Positions 1-9,340 are shown, counted from the stretch's first letter. The stretch is 44,510 bases of DNA from Colwellia sp. (GCA_022969215.1 JALJPA010000011.1:1-44510); one strand, 5' to 3'. Notes: generated by a model from the sequence alone, not told the origin. Translations and numbers: made by a program.

Positions 1-1
1 T

Positions 2-313
2 ATCGGCGGTGATTATAAACAAAGATCGGGCAAATACGCCAATATGGCAACGTTAGACCAAGAGCAATGGCGTACGGTTGATACCGGCCAACACGGCTTA
101 AGAACAGCAATGCGATGTGAAGAATTGTTATGTATTGCGACAGGAAAAAACAGCAATGATATTTCCTTTGATGGCGGCACGACTTGGCGTATATTAGCCA
201 ATACTACTGCAGAAAAAAATGACCAAGGCTTTTATACTTTAGCCAGTAACCAAAACTTATTTTTAGCTGCCGGAGCTAAAGGAAAAATTGCCATCTATTC
301 ATTTCGTCAATAA
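2..313 (+). CDS. 3' end of a BNR/Ycf48-like beta-propeller protein (partial)
   Basis: The reading frame is already open at base 2 and runs to TAA at 311-313, so this is the C-terminal part (about 103 residues) of a gene that begins before the window. The ATG at 44 is only an internal methionine. The sequence carries an Asp-box-like stretch, FDGGTTWR, followed by a blade-like NLFLAAGAKGKIAIYS strand pattern. This is typical of sialidase/BNR or photosystem II assembly factor (Ycf48)-like propellers, which are usually exported in marine gammaproteobacteria. Substrate and partner cannot be inferred from the fragment. Confidence 0.7.
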   Translation: MGGDYKQRSGKYANMATLDQEQWRTVDTGQHGLRTAMRCEELLCIATGKNSNDISFDGGTTWRILANTTAEKNDQGFYTLASNQNLFLAAGAKGKIAIYSFRQ

Positions 314-434
314 TTTGTAAAATTGAATATTATGTTACTGAAGTGCCTGCTAACACGTAATTAGCAGGTGATTTTTGTCTTAGCTTCTATTGTTACTACC
401 TAGAAGAAGCAGGTAAAGGTCGCTCCAGTTACTA

Positions 435-1301
435 CTAACTGAATGCCTTTTTAAACGCCTCTTTATAGCTACGTGATAACTTTAACTTTATTCCTGATTT
501 AAAAAAAACCTCACCATCACCGCTTGGCAGGTAGCTGATACTTTCAATCTCATTATGATTTATAGCATGACTACGATGAATACGACTAAAGCCAAGGCTT
601 TCTATTCGAGTAACGATGTTAGCTAAGGTCGACCGCAACGGATATATCCGCCCTTTACTGTGCAAATTTACATAGTTGCCACAGGACTCTAACCACTCAA
701 TATCAGAGACTTTAACTAAGAACTCCTTATCCAGTTTTTTCACTAAAAAATGTCTCGGTATTTTGTTGTCTTCTTCTTTATTCGCTTGCTCTTCATCCTC
801 CGCTATCGGGCTAGCTTCGCCTTTAATACGAATATAGATGTACTGCACCATATGAAAGATAAAGAAAAAGAACAGATAGCCCCAAGCATCTTTTCTATAT
901 TCATACCAAAGCTCCCTAATAATCGAGCCAAAATCATAGTCACCACCATTAACAAAATAGACCCCTTCACGAATGACAATCATGATAAAAACGTGAGCTA
1001 AAGAGAAAAGGATTGAGCCAATTAAGTGGATTATCAGTTGCTTACTTATGTTTATAAGACGTGGTGGGTAACGCTTTAAAAGCCAAACTATTGCCGGAAA
1101 TAAGCACAAGGTAGCTAACGCACTACTGAACTCCCAAGTAAACGGTTCCCATAACGCAATATCAGGCGATCCATACCTACTGTGTTCCATCCAAACAGTA
1201 GAGGCATTTAAAATACTGTTGATAAATAAATAGGCACTCACTGCAAGGTAGCCATATAAAACTTTGTATTTTTCTATTTGTTCTAATTGGTCGCTATTCA
1301 T
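435..1301 (-). CDS. Membrane-anchored LytTR-family DNA-binding regulator
   Basis: A 288-residue protein. The N-terminal half holds about four hydrophobic segments (near residues 15-32, 52-75, 87-112 and 138-160). The C-terminal part from about residue 182 is a LytTR DNA-binding domain, with FLVKVSDIEWLESCGNYVNLH, the usual RIHRSHAIN segment and SYLPSGDGEVFFKSG. There is no receiver domain, so it is a membrane-tethered LytTR regulator rather than a classical response regulator. The ATG is preceded by GTGGGATAA as a ribosome site. It is divergent from the acyltransferase gene with only about 110 bp between the starts, so the acyltransferase and its own promoter are the natural candidate targets (inference). 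The signal sensed is unknown. Confidence 0.85.
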   Translation of the reverse strand: MNSDQLEQIEKYKVLYGYLAVSAYLFINSILNASTVWMEHSRYGSPDIALWEPFTWEFSSALATLCLFPAIVWLLKRYPPRLINISKQLIIHLIGSILFSLAHVFIMIVIREGVYFVNGGDYDFGSIIRELWYEYRKDAWGYLFFFFIFHMVQYIYIRIKGEASPIAEDEEQANKEEDNKIPRHFLVKKLDKEFLVKVSDIEWLESCGNYVNLHSKGRIYPLRSTLANIVTRIESLGFSRIHRSHAINHNEIESISYLPSGDGEVFFKSGIKLKLSRSYKEAFKKAFS

Positions 1302-1328
1302 TTATCCCACTATTCCACCGTTTATCCC
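1301..1328. promoter_or_regulatory. Direct repeat TTTATCCC x2, possible LytTR operator
   Basis: TTTATCCC occurs at 1301-1308 and again at 1321-1328, a 20-bp period, between the divergent LytTR and acyltransferase starts. LytTR domains typically bind two short direct repeats about two helical turns apart, so the arrangement fits autoregulation. The first copy also overlaps the ribosome site of the LytTR gene, which could explain its sequence without any operator role. Speculative. Confidence 0.25.
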
Positions 1329-1414
1329 TAAAGCCAGTCGGAACAAGCACTAAGGCGTTTTTTAACATAAGTAATTCTTACATACTGCCAGATAAAATCT
1401 TAATGGAGAAAGCC

Positions 1415-2623
1415 ATGACTTACAATAATAATGAACGTCACTATGATATTGACTGGTTAAGAACGTTAGCACTTGGCGTATTAATTTTATACCACGTTGG
1501 TATGTACTATGTAACTGACTGGGGTTGGCATATAAAAAGCGAAGCAACATCGACCATATTACAAGATATTATGATATTAACTAATCCATGGCGAATGTCG
1601 CTGTTATTTTTTATTGGTGGTATTACCTTGGCTTTAGTACAGCCACGATACTCCTCTTGGCACTTGGCTAAATCACGAACGACACGATTATTAATCCCAT
1701 TATTGTTTGGTATGTTTGTTATTGTTGTGCCCCAGATTTACTACGAAGCACTGAGTCAAAACTTAATAAAGCCAGGCTATTTAAACTTTTGGTCTAGCTA
1801 CATCAATCCCAATACTGAGTTATTGCGTGATCACCACACCATAATAGGTTTACTTACCTGGAATCACTTATGGTTTTTACCTTATTTATGGCTATATAGC
1901 CTTTTATTTATCATTTTAACAGCGCCACTTAATAGCTTAGCCAATAGTAAATTACTTAAGAAGGTACCAGCAACATTAGCTTTATCGATGGCTGTTTTAG
2001 GCTTAACTTTTGTCTGGTTAATGCTTCGACAAGACTACCCGCCCACAAATGCATTAATTAACGATTGGTATAATCACGGAAAATACTTGTTAGTTTTCAC
2101 CCTAGGTTATTTCTTTGTCTTACAGAAGTCTTGGTGGCAATTTATTATTGATAAGCGACTAACTTTACTGGTAGTAGCGATTTTAGCTTACATTTTTATC
2201 ATCGCAGACAGACACGATAGCTTTACTTTTCTAGCTAGTCAGTTTGAGACTAACCTAGTTGTTAAACTATTTTATGGCATCATTTTATCAATAAACCACT
2301 GGGCATGGTTATTTTGTGTAGTCGGCTTTGCTGGCTTCTACCTTAACCGCCCAAGTCCAAAGCTAAGTTATGCAACAAATGCAATTTTACCCTGTTACAT
2401 TTTGCACCAGACCTTAATCATTGTTTTCGCCTGGTGGTTAAAACCCTTACTGTTAAATCCGCTATTAGAAGCAATGTTACTGCTTTCAATGACTATTGTC
2501 GGCTGCTTGATTGGTTATGAAGTTATTCGACGGGTAAATGTTTTACGCCTGCTCTGTGGTATGAAAACAGTTAAAAATAAATATTCCATGCAATGGCGAT
2601 TACAAAGTAAACCGCCTATTTAG
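1415..2623 (+). CDS. Acyltransferase-3 family integral membrane protein
   Basis: About 402 residues with ten or so hydrophobic helices. The N-terminus RHYDIDWLRTLALGVLILYH is the hallmark start of acyltransferase family 3 (OpgC/OafA-like) proteins, where an Arg/His pair near the first helix takes part in moving acyl groups across the membrane to sugars or lipids. I chose the ATG at 1415 because GGAGAA sits six bases upstream, while the in-frame ATG at 1403 overlaps that site. It is divergent from a membrane LytTR regulator that may control it. The acceptor (glucan, O-antigen, lipid or antibiotic) cannot be read from the sequence. Confidence 0.85.
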   Translation: MTYNNNERHYDIDWLRTLALGVLILYHVGMYYVTDWGWHIKSEATSTILQDIMILTNPWRMSLLFFIGGITLALVQPRYSSWHLAKSRTTRLLIPLLFGMFVIVVPQIYYEALSQNLIKPGYLNFWSSYINPNTELLRDHHTIIGLLTWNHLWFLPYLWLYSLLFIILTAPLNSLANSKLLKKVPATLALSMAVLGLTFVWLMLRQDYPPTNALINDWYNHGKYLLVFTLGYFFVLQKSWWQFIIDKRLTLLVVAILAYIFIIADRHDSFTFLASQFETNLVVKLFYGIILSINHWAWLFCVVGFAGFYLNRPSPKLSYATNAILPCYILHQTLIIVFAWWLKPLLLNPLLEAMLLLSMTIVGCLIGYEVIRRVNVLRLLCGMKTVKNKYSMQWRLQSKPPI

Positions 2624-2870
2624 CGTATTTTATGGAAAATAGTTATGACAAAGACCTATTCGCCACTGAAGACGCTAAGACTTATACTAGCCCAGACACC
2701 AGTTGCTACTTTTAAAAGCAGGAACTGGCGAGTCATTGACAAGTAATAACCTAGCTTGCTAATGGTGAATGTAGTGCGAATTAAAGCAGCTTCATTTTAA
2801 CGCGACAGTTTAAATCTACTTGGTATAAACTGGCGCGGTCCTAGTTAAATAGAAAAGATTATGTACCCAT
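2624..2870. other. Non-coding gap with weak hairpins
   Basis: No supported gene between the acyltransferase stop and the inverted-repeat element. A weak imperfect hairpin (CGCG..AGTTTA / TAAACT..CGCG) lies at 2801-2837. It has no T-tract and I do not call it a terminator. Confidence 0.4.
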
Positions 2871-3133
2871 ATACTCATGCTACTTCAAAATACCTGTTTC
2901 AGGGTATCTGAGCAACTCATGAGCAAGGCGCATATTTTTATTAATGGTTGTTCCCTTAAAAAAAGGTGCAACGCTGGGGATGAATTGCTCAGTCATCCCC
3001 ACAGGGCGAGTTTAAAAGGCTTATATGCTGCGTTATTGATTTTGACAAGGAACAACCATTCTCTTCAATCAATGCCTTGCATCTAAAGCTTTTAATTCTC
3101 GCTGAAACGAGTATTTCGAGGCAGCATGAGTAT
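2871..3133. mobile_element. MITE-like inverted-repeat element (about 263 bp)
   Basis: Bases 2871-2902 (starting ATACTCATGCTACTTC) and the reverse complement of 3102-3133 (ATACTCATGCTGCCTC) match at 27 of 32 positions, forming terminal inverted repeats. Internally, AATGGTTGTTCC near 2942 is mirrored by GGAACAACCATT near 3052, and a GGGGATGA/TCATCCCC hairpin lies in the centre (about 2977-3001). The whole unit could therefore fold back on itself. No transposase is encoded. The short open frame inside (2877-3086) has no protein character. I associate similar repeats with Colwellia-like genomes (memory, unverified). The right end overlaps the start of the radical SAM gene. Confidence 0.75.
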
Positions 3134-4025
3134 TAATTATATCGAACCGGTATTTCGTCCGCCAAGTGAATGGAAAAGCCTAATATTACAAGTCACTAAT
3201 GGTTGCTCATATAATAAATGCACCTTTTGCGATATGTATACCAGCGAAAACAAAAAGTTCAAACCAAAGAAAATTGAGCAGATTGAAGAAGAAATAATCC
3301 AGGTTGCTAAATCAGGTATCGCCACAAGACGGGTATTCCTTGCTGATGGTGACGCCATGATGTTGCCGTTCAAGCGCTTAAAAGAAATTCTCGAGTTAAT
3401 AAACCTGCATTTACCGCAAGTCGGTAGAGTTTCTAGTTATTGTTTGCCGAGGAATTTGACCAATAAAACGGTAGCACAGCTGGCCGAGTTACAAAGTCTG
3501 GGCCTTAAGCTTATGTATATCGGCTGCGAAAGTGGTGACGATGAGGTACTGGCGCTAATTGAAAAAGGCGAAACTTACCAAAGTTCATTAATTGCCCTTA
3601 AGAAAATAAAGCAAGCGGGCATGAAAAGTTCTGTAATGATTTTAAATGGTCTTGGCGGTCCAGAACTATCTCGCCAACATGCCATCAACTCAGCTAAATT
3701 GATGAATGAAGCGCAACCTAATTATTTATCAACACTGGTGGTGTCATTTCCGTTAGGTGAGTTACGTTTCGCTGAAAAATTTACTCAAGCATCGTTACTG
3801 CCATTTCGCCAGTTAACCCAGCAAGAATTATTTACTGAAATGGAGGTTCTGTTATCCGCGCTCGAGTTAGATAAGACTATTTTCCGCTCTGATCATGCGT
3901 CAAATTATCTCGTGCTCAAAGGCGTATTAGGTAATGATAAAGCAGCACTGCTGAGCCAAGTAAGGCAAGCGTTACAGCAACCCAGTGATGCTAATTTAAG
4001 GCAGGAATGGCAACGAGGCTTGTAA
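3126..4025 (+). CDS. Radical SAM protein
   Basis: A 299-residue protein with the motif GCSYNKCTFCDMY near the N-terminus. Cys27, Cys32 and Cys35 (CX4CX2C spacing) would bind the 4Fe-4S cluster that cleaves S-adenosylmethionine. A conserved-looking IEPVFRPPSEWKS block precedes it, and a GCESGDDEVL segment typical of the SAM-binding barrel follows. This belongs to the uncharacterised COG1032/HemN-like radical SAM group, and its substrate is unknown. The spacing differs from the classical CX3CX2C but is seen in several radical SAM groups. The start codon and GAGG ribosome site (3119-3122) lie inside the right inverted repeat of the upstream mobile element. It is convergent with ribA. Confidence 0.85.
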   Translation: MSINYIEPVFRPPSEWKSLILQVTNGCSYNKCTFCDMYTSENKKFKPKKIEQIEEEIIQVAKSGIATRRVFLADGDAMMLPFKRLKEILELINLHLPQVGRVSSYCLPRNLTNKTVAQLAELQSLGLKLMYIGCESGDDEVLALIEKGETYQSSLIALKKIKQAGMKSSVMILNGLGGPELSRQHAINSAKLMNEAQPNYLSTLVVSFPLGELRFAEKFTQASLLPFRQLTQQELFTEMEVLLSALELDKTIFRSDHASNYLVLKGVLGNDKAALLSQVRQALQQPSDANLRQEWQRGL

Positions 4026-4122
4026 AAACTATTATTGCTGAGTAAAGCAAGCCGGCACAAGTAAGTTATGAGAGTGCAAGCCAGATTGCCTTTCGCCAAC
4101 GATTTGTTGGCTAACGGCACTT

Positions 4123-4172
4123 AAACTAGTTAATTGAACATTGTTAATTGAACATTGTTAATTAACTAGTTT
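4123..4172. terminator. Inverted repeat between convergent genes with internal 14-bp duplication
   Basis: AAACTAGTTAATT (4123-4135) and AATTAACTAGTTT (4160-4172) are perfect inverted copies. Between them the unit TTAATTGAACATTG is duplicated in tandem. It lies between the radical SAM and ribA stops, so a bidirectional terminator role is plausible, but the stem is AT-rich and lacks a proper T-tract. Confidence 0.4.
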
Positions 4173-4771
4173 TAATCAAAAGTAAGTTTATGGCCGGCTT
4201 TGTCTACTTTCGCTTTAAGATAATCTTCATTACCGTCTTTAAGATGAGTAGAGGTGTTGACTTCCTTTGCAACCGTCAGGCCATAATCAATCAATGCTTT
4301 TGCTTTTATCGGGTTATTGGTCATTAATTTTAGCGTGCTGATATTTAACGCTTCAAGCATCTGCCCAGCTTCAGTAAAATCTCTGAGATCATCACCAAAA
4401 CCTAAATGGTTATTCGCTTGGTAAGTATTCATTCCTTCAGATTGCAGCTTATAAGCATCAATCTTATTATACAAACCAATACCGCGTCCTTCTTGGCGTA
4501 GATAAAGTATTACACCACCTTCTTTTGCCATAAGCTCAATAGCTTCATCAAGTTGCTCACCACAATCACAGCGAGAAGAATGAAAGACATCACCGGTTAA
4601 ACATTCAGAGTGAATTCTAACCAGAGGCACTTTTTGTGACTTATCAGCCTGAGCAAAAATCAAGGCAACATGCTCTTTATCAGTAATTAAGCCATTAAAT
4701 GACAGCATTTCTGCTGGAATGTCACTGTTAGAGCCAACTTTTAATGAAATTCTTGTACGTACTTCAGCCAT
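4172..4771 (-). CDS. ribA: GTP cyclohydrolase II
   Basis: A 199-residue protein matching stand-alone RibA length. It converts GTP to 2,5-diamino-6-ribosylamino-4(3H)-pyrimidinone 5'-phosphate, the first step of riboflavin synthesis, in the cytoplasm. The zinc ligands are visible as [16 protein letters not shown] (Cys57, Cys68, Cys70). The catalytic/GTP-binding block [16 protein letters not shown] and the C-terminal [11 protein letters not shown] segment are intact. It stands alone, with no other rib genes beside it. An FMN riboswitch was looked for upstream and not seen; the leader holds only a short hairpin. Confidence 0.95.
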   Translation of the reverse strand: MAEVRTRISLKVGSNSDIPAEMLSFNGLITDKEHVALIFAQADKSQKVPLVRIHSECLTGDVFHSSRCDCGEQLDEAIELMAKEGGVILYLRQEGRGIGLYNKIDAYKLQSEGMNTYQANNHLGFGDDLRDFTEAGQMLEALNISTLKLMTNNPIKAKALIDYGLTVAKEVNTSTHLKDGNEDYLKAKVDKAGHKLTFD

Positions 4772-4822
4772 AGCTACTACTTATCTACTAACCTAAAATG
4801 AGTTGTTTATTTATCAATTATA

Positions 4823-4842
4823 CCAGCGAATAGCTTCGCTGG
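4823..4842. other. Short perfect hairpin upstream of ribA
   Basis: CCAGCGAA-tagc-TTCGCTGG forms an 8-bp perfect stem about 50 bp upstream of the ribA start and about 200 bp downstream of the cupin stop. It could end the cupin transcript or be a ribA leader stem. There is no T-tract to decide. Confidence 0.35.
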
Positions 4843-5045
4843 CTTTAAGTATAAGGATTATACCGTAAACCTATACACTGGTTAGACCTTTTATCTAAAA
4901 TTTTATTCTTACTTATGCATGCTGCCTATCAGATAGTTATGATAACGATACCCCAGCTCTTGTCGTACCTGACTATTCCTTAAGTATACTTAGGTGTTAG
5001 TAAAGTATAACTTGAATATTGGCTAGGTATTAGCTTGCTGTTTAC

Positions 5046-5399
5046 TTAATCTTTGTTACTCGCTTGAATAATGAGTAATTCAATATCTTGATTACTATCA
5101 TTTAACAAGCCGTGATTGCCGTAAGGTTTATTTAAGATCATATCGCCTTTTACCACCCTCTGCTCTTTGCCTTCAAGAGTCATAAGCCCTTCGCCACTGA
5201 GGATGATATACATCTCTTCATCATTACCATGTTGATGAAGCCCCATTGATGAGTTGGGCGGCATAACTACCCGTAAAGCAAAATCCCAAGTGCCGCTAAG
5301 ATCCTCGCGCTTGAACATTTTTTGAATTTCGATAACACCTTCGCCGCCATGGCTATTTTTATCGGTTATTTTTTCACACGTTATAAAATTTCTAATCAT
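5046..5399 (-). CDS. Cupin-domain protein
   Basis: A 117-residue single-domain cupin. The first cupin motif is visible as GLHQHGNDEEMYIILSGEG (two His and a Glu that would bind a metal), and the second as GDMILNKPYGNHGLLN with a further His. Such small proteins act as metal-dependent isomerases or dioxygenases, or as sugar- or ligand-binding proteins, and the specific role cannot be assigned. It is monocistronic between ribA and the MFS gene, all on the minus strand with gaps too large for a tight operon. Confidence 0.8.
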   Translation of the reverse strand: MIRNFITCEKITDKNSHGGEGVIEIQKMFKREDLSGTWDFALRVVMPPNSSMGLHQHGNDEEMYIILSGEGLMTLEGKEQRVVKGDMILNKPYGNHGLLNDSNQDIELLIIQASNKD

Positions 5400-5541
5400 G
5401 CCTATACCTTATTCCAGAATTTATTAAGGCTTCTATTGAAGCCTTATTGAAAGTATCCGTTGATTACGCCATACGCTAAGGCAAGTATTCATTGCTAAAA
5501 CGGTAACAACCCTGCTTACTCTTCTGTGCAATTCAAACTCA

Positions 5542-6750
5542 CTATGCCACTACACTCTGCTTTTTATTATCCTCTAGGTTGATAAATTGACTAGCAAACA
5601 AGGAAGCCAGAGCAATGGCAGCACCGGCATAGAAAACAAGTGAATGATCATACAGCCATATCAGACCAAAACTGGCGGGAATTACCACTGCAGCAATATG
5701 ATTAATGCTAAAACTTACCGCTGAATTTGAAGCAATATCTTTAGGGTCTGCTATTTTTTGAAAATAGGTTTTTAACGCGATAGCCATAGCAAAAAATAAA
5801 TGGTCAATAACATAAAGCACTGCAGCAATATTTGCAGATTCCACTAGCGCATAACCAACAAATACAATAACTAAGCCAATATACTCTAGGGTTAATGCCC
5901 TTTTCTCGCCTACTCTTGCAATCCAAGCGCCAATTTTAGGCGCTAAGAAAAAGTTAATTACATGATTAATCATATAGAGCAAGGTGATTTGCTGAACGCT
6001 GTAACCAAACTTTTCTACCATTAAGAAACCGGCAAAGACGACAAATATCTGTCGACGCGCGCCCGCTAAAAAGGTCAATAAATAATAGAGGCTGTAGCGT
6101 TTTCGTAAGATTATTTTTTTATGCTGACTATGGGCTATGGTAAATTTTGGCATAACAAAAGCCAGCCACAGGGTCAGTATTAAACCTGTTAAGCCAAAAA
6201 GCAGATACAGCAATTGATAACTTGTCGATAAAAAGCTAAAACCTAGCCAAATTAAGGCATAACAAACTAATGAGGACGCTGATTTAATCGACATCAGTTG
6301 ACCTAATTTCACGGCTGTTTCTTCTTTATCAAACCACTGTAAACTTAATGAAGTATTGACCGTTTCATAATAATGAAAGCCTATAGACATCAATACTGTA
6401 GTAGCATAAAGGCCGTAAATACTGGGAAAAAATCCCGTTATAGCAACACCTATTGATAAAACACACAGGGAAACCAACGCAAAAGTTTGCTCCGCTAAGA
6501 CCAATAAGATAAACACTGCAGTAAAAGCCAAAAATCCAGGGATTTCTCTTAGTGATTGTAATACACCTATTTCAGCACCAGTGAAAGCTGCTTGCTCAAT
6601 GGCAAAATTATTAAGCATTGCCAACCAAGCGGCAAAGGTTACTGACATAACTATGCTGGCAATAACAAGGAAAACAAAAGGTGTTTGCCAACTTTTAGTC
6701 TTACAATTCCCTGCCGAATTAAGTTTATTTTCCGTCGCCTTGGTATCCAT
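5542..6750 (-). CDS. Major facilitator superfamily transporter
   Basis: A 402-residue protein with about 11-12 hydrophobic helices and a basic central loop (HSQHKKIILRKRYS) separating two halves, the usual MFS layout. The start ATG follows GGGAG at good spacing. The substrate is unknown. It is divergent from an AraC-type regulator about 110 bp away, an arrangement like the E. coli nimR-nimT drug-efflux pair, so the AraC protein probably controls this pump (inference). Confidence 0.85.
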   Translation of the reverse strand: MDTKATENKLNSAGNCKTKSWQTPFVFLVIASIVMSVTFAAWLAMLNNFAIEQAAFTGAEIGVLQSLREIPGFLAFTAVFILLVLAEQTFALVSLCVLSIGVAITGFFPSIYGLYATTVLMSIGFHYYETVNTSLSLQWFDKEETAVKLGQLMSIKSASSLVCYALIWLGFSFLSTSYQLLYLLFGLTGLILTLWLAFVMPKFTIAHSQHKKIILRKRYSLYYLLTFLAGARRQIFVVFAGFLMVEKFGYSVQQITLLYMINHVINFFLAPKIGAWIARVGEKRALTLEYIGLVIVFVGYALVESANIAAVLYVIDHLFFAMAIALKTYFQKIADPKDIASNSAVSFSINHIAAVVIPASFGLIWLYDHSLVFYAGAAIALASLFASQFINLEDNKKQSVVA

Positions 6751-6861
6751 ACTACTCCCGAAAATTTATAAAAGCCTAAATAGCTGATGAGCTAAATAGA
6801 TAGCTTGTTTATCTAGAAGGGCCAGTATATGATCAAGTTCAAGTGACCACATAGGTTAATT

Positions 6862-7677
6862 ATGACATTAAGTTTATCTAAACAGACAAAGTTAAAGTGG
6901 CATCTAGAAAGTCCAAGTAGACTCTACCCAGCACTGCCTCGACCGATAGTATCCACCTCTGGTGAATTTAAGGCCATGACACAAATAGTCAGTCACTCTC
7001 ACCCATGGTCACAGTTGTCTTATTCTTGTCGAGGAGTGATGCATATTGAAACCAGTGCCGGTGTTTTTGTCATCCCACCAGAGCAAGCTTTATGGCTACC
7101 GGCTAAAACCCAACATCAACATTTTTGCAAAAATAGTGTCAGTAACCGTAGCTTGTATATAGACCCGGCATGGAGTGAAGAGCTAGGTAATTCGGTGCGA
7201 ACCTTAACGGTAGATCCCTTATTAAAATCGCTGTTATTAGAAGTGGCTAGCTGGCCTGAACTTTACCAAGAAAACGAGCAAACTAGTCGATTGACGCGGG
7301 TGTTAATCGACAGATTAGCCATAGCGCCGAGTAATGAATTATTTATGCCAACCATCAAGGATAACAGGTTGCTGCCCATCATAGATGAGCTTAATCATGA
7401 TCCAGCCAACAAATTAACCATTGAACAATGGGCCACAAAAGTCGGCGCATCAAGTCGCACCTTAAACCGATTATTTAACAAACATTACGGTATGGGCTTT
7501 AGTCGCTGGAAGCAAAAACTAAAAATATTGAAATCATTAGAAATGCTGAATACCGGTACTCAGCTTACCAATATTGCTTTTGAACTGGGTTATGAATCAA
7601 CCTCTGCTTTTATCACCGGGTTTAAGAAACAACTCGGTTGCTCGCCGAAGAAATACCTATCAAGGGGAATTGATTAA
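6862..7677 (+). CDS. AraC-family transcriptional regulator
   Basis: A 271-residue protein with an N-terminal cupin-like sensor domain (SHSHPWSQLSYSCRG...VIPPEQALWLPAKTQHQ). The C-terminal AraC double helix-turn-helix lies from about residue 178, with TIEQWATKVGASSRTLNRLF and NIAFELGYESTSAFITGFKKQLGCSPKKYL. The Pro/His-rich sensor and length match NimR/YpdC-type AraC regulators that control an adjacent transporter. AGG lies about six bases upstream of the ATG. Its target is most likely the divergent MFS gene. Confidence 0.9.
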   Translation: MTLSLSKQTKLKWHLESPSRLYPALPRPIVSTSGEFKAMTQIVSHSHPWSQLSYSCRGVMHIETSAGVFVIPPEQALWLPAKTQHQHFCKNSVSNRSLYIDPAWSEELGNSVRTLTVDPLLKSLLLEVASWPELYQENEQTSRLTRVLIDRLAIAPSNELFMPTIKDNRLLPIIDELNHDPANKLTIEQWATKVGASSRTLNRLFNKHYGMGFSRWKQKLKILKSLEMLNTGTQLTNIAFELGYESTSAFITGFKKQLGCSPKKYLSRGID

Positions 7678-7945
7678 GCATGTGCTTGGCACTTTCTTAT
7701 TTATTTGGCATCGAGTTATGACCACCTAGAGCAGATTTAACCACACAAATGGGAATAACCAGCTTTTAAAGCATATGACTTAAGTAAAAATAAACAGAAG
7801 TGGTAGCAGATACAAATGCCAAGTTTGCTGAGTAGGCTTGTGTTGCTATTCAACCATAGATTCCGTTAATTAAACGTATTTGAATATCCCAGTGTAAATA
7901 ACCTTGCTATGGTGAGTGATAAATTATAAAAATAATTGGAACATT

Positions 7946-9247
7946 ATGAAAGCTTTATTGAAGGCCTCTACGCTGCTTGGATTAACACTGACGACTCTAG
8001 TATCCGTTCAACTTGCTGCACAAACCCTTGTCATTCACGCGGGTAAAGTATTAACTATTCCTGGGAAAGCACCGTTAACTGAACAAACCATAGTAGTTAA
8101 AGATGGCATTATTACCGCACTTAAGTCTGGCTTTATCCCCGCGAGTAAAATAGCTAATAATGCACAGTTAGTAGATTTATCTACCAGCTTCGTTATGCCC
8201 GGCCTTATGGATATGCATGTGCATTTACAAGGAGAGTTAGGTCCTAAAAATGATAGTGAAAAACTTAAAATGTCTGATGCAGACAAGTTAGTTAAAAGTG
8301 CCTACTTTGCTAAAAAGACCCTAATGGCGGGTTTTACAACGGTAAGAGATTTAGGTGGCAGTGCCGAGCAAAGCTTTGCCTTACGAGATGGTATTGCTAA
8401 AGGCTACCTTCTAGGACCAAGAATAATTGCCGCCGGCAGTAATGTCGCCGTAACAGGCGGTCACGGCGATGTTGATGGTATGAGCCCTGCTCTATTAGAA
8501 ATGCACACAGCAAAAACCGTATGTGATGGCCCTTATGATTGTCGCCGCGCTACCCGCAGGGCAATAAAGTTTGGTGCTGACGTGATTAAGATCACCTCCA
8601 CTGGTGGCGTGTTATCTGATACAAACACAGGTACCGGCCAGCAAATGGCTGATGATGAATTAAGAGAAGTGATAAATTCAGCTCATGCCTTAGGCCGAAA
8701 GGTTGCAAGTCATGCCCATGCGGCAGCAGGTATAAACGCAGCGTTAAGAGCCGGTGTTGATAGTATTGAGCATGGCAGTTACGCTAATGAAGAAAGCATT
8801 AAACTGTTCAAAGAAACGGGCGCTTATCTAGTGCCGACCTTGATGGCTGGTGACACGGTAGTTAATTTAGCAAAAAACACCAATTTTATGTCGCCGGCTA
8901 TTCGTGCCAAGGCCATTCGCGTCGGTGGCGATATGATCGAGAACTTTAAACGTTCATATAAGTCTGGGGTAAATATAGCTTACGGCACTGATAGCGGTGT
9001 TTCTAAGCATGGTAACAATGGTAAAGAAGCGGTACTGATGTTTAATGCTGGCATGACAGCACAAGACATCTTAAAAACAGCGACGGTTAATGCCGCAGAT
9101 TTAATAGGAAAATCTGATTCCTTAGGCACCATTGAAGTAGGAAAAATAGCCGACATTATTGCCATGGATAACAGCCCATTAAAAGACATCGAAGAGTTAC
9201 TTGATGTTGATTTTGTCATGAAATCTGGCGTAATTGTCAAAGAATAA
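7946..9247 (+). CDS. Exported metal-dependent amidohydrolase
   Basis: I start it at the ATG at 7946 (433 residues), which has TTGGA just upstream and opens directly into a signal peptide (MKALLKASTLLGLTL...QLAAQ). The GTG at 7916 would add residues before the signal. The amidohydrolase metal and catalytic residues are all visible: MDMHVHLQ (His91, His93), VIKIT (the bridging Lys near 215), SHAHA (near 256), SIEHGSY (near 275) and GTDSG (Asp near 349). This fits the imidazolonepropionase-related, periplasmic Xaa-dipeptidase or lactonase-like branch with a binuclear metal centre. Substrate unknown. It is monocistronic. Confidence 0.88.
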   Translation: MKALLKASTLLGLTLTTLVSVQLAAQTLVIHAGKVLTIPGKAPLTEQTIVVKDGIITALKSGFIPASKIANNAQLVDLSTSFVMPGLMDMHVHLQGELGPKNDSEKLKMSDADKLVKSAYFAKKTLMAGFTTVRDLGGSAEQSFALRDGIAKGYLLGPRIIAAGSNVAVTGGHGDVDGMSPALLEMHTAKTVCDGPYDCRRATRRAIKFGADVIKITSTGGVLSDTNTGTGQQMADDELREVINSAHALGRKVASHAHAAAGINAALRAGVDSIEHGSYANEESIKLFKETGAYLVPTLMAGDTVVNLAKNTNFMSPAIRAKAIRVGGDMIENFKRSYKSGVNIAYGTDSGVSKHGNNGKEAVLMFNAGMTAQDILKTATVNAADLIGKSDSLGTIEVGKIADIIAMDNSPLKDIEELLDVDFVMKSGVIVKE

Positions 9248-9340
9248 AGCTATGTTAAAATTATTAAGCGCAATAGCTAAGCAGAAGTATTGTTCAAGGG
9301 CTACATACGAACTGACCAAGCAGTTTGATATGGGTTCGGC

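Noticed and set aside
750-1001. 83-residue plus-strand open frame inside the LytTR gene
   Set aside because: Antisense shadow of a well-supported gene with no ribosome site.
2877-3086. 69-residue open frame on the plus strand
   Set aside because: It lies within the inverted-repeat element, has no ribosome site and random composition, so it is a by-product of the repeat.
4772-4870. FMN riboswitch upstream of ribA
   Set aside because: None of the conserved FMN-aptamer segments can be seen; only a short hairpin is present.
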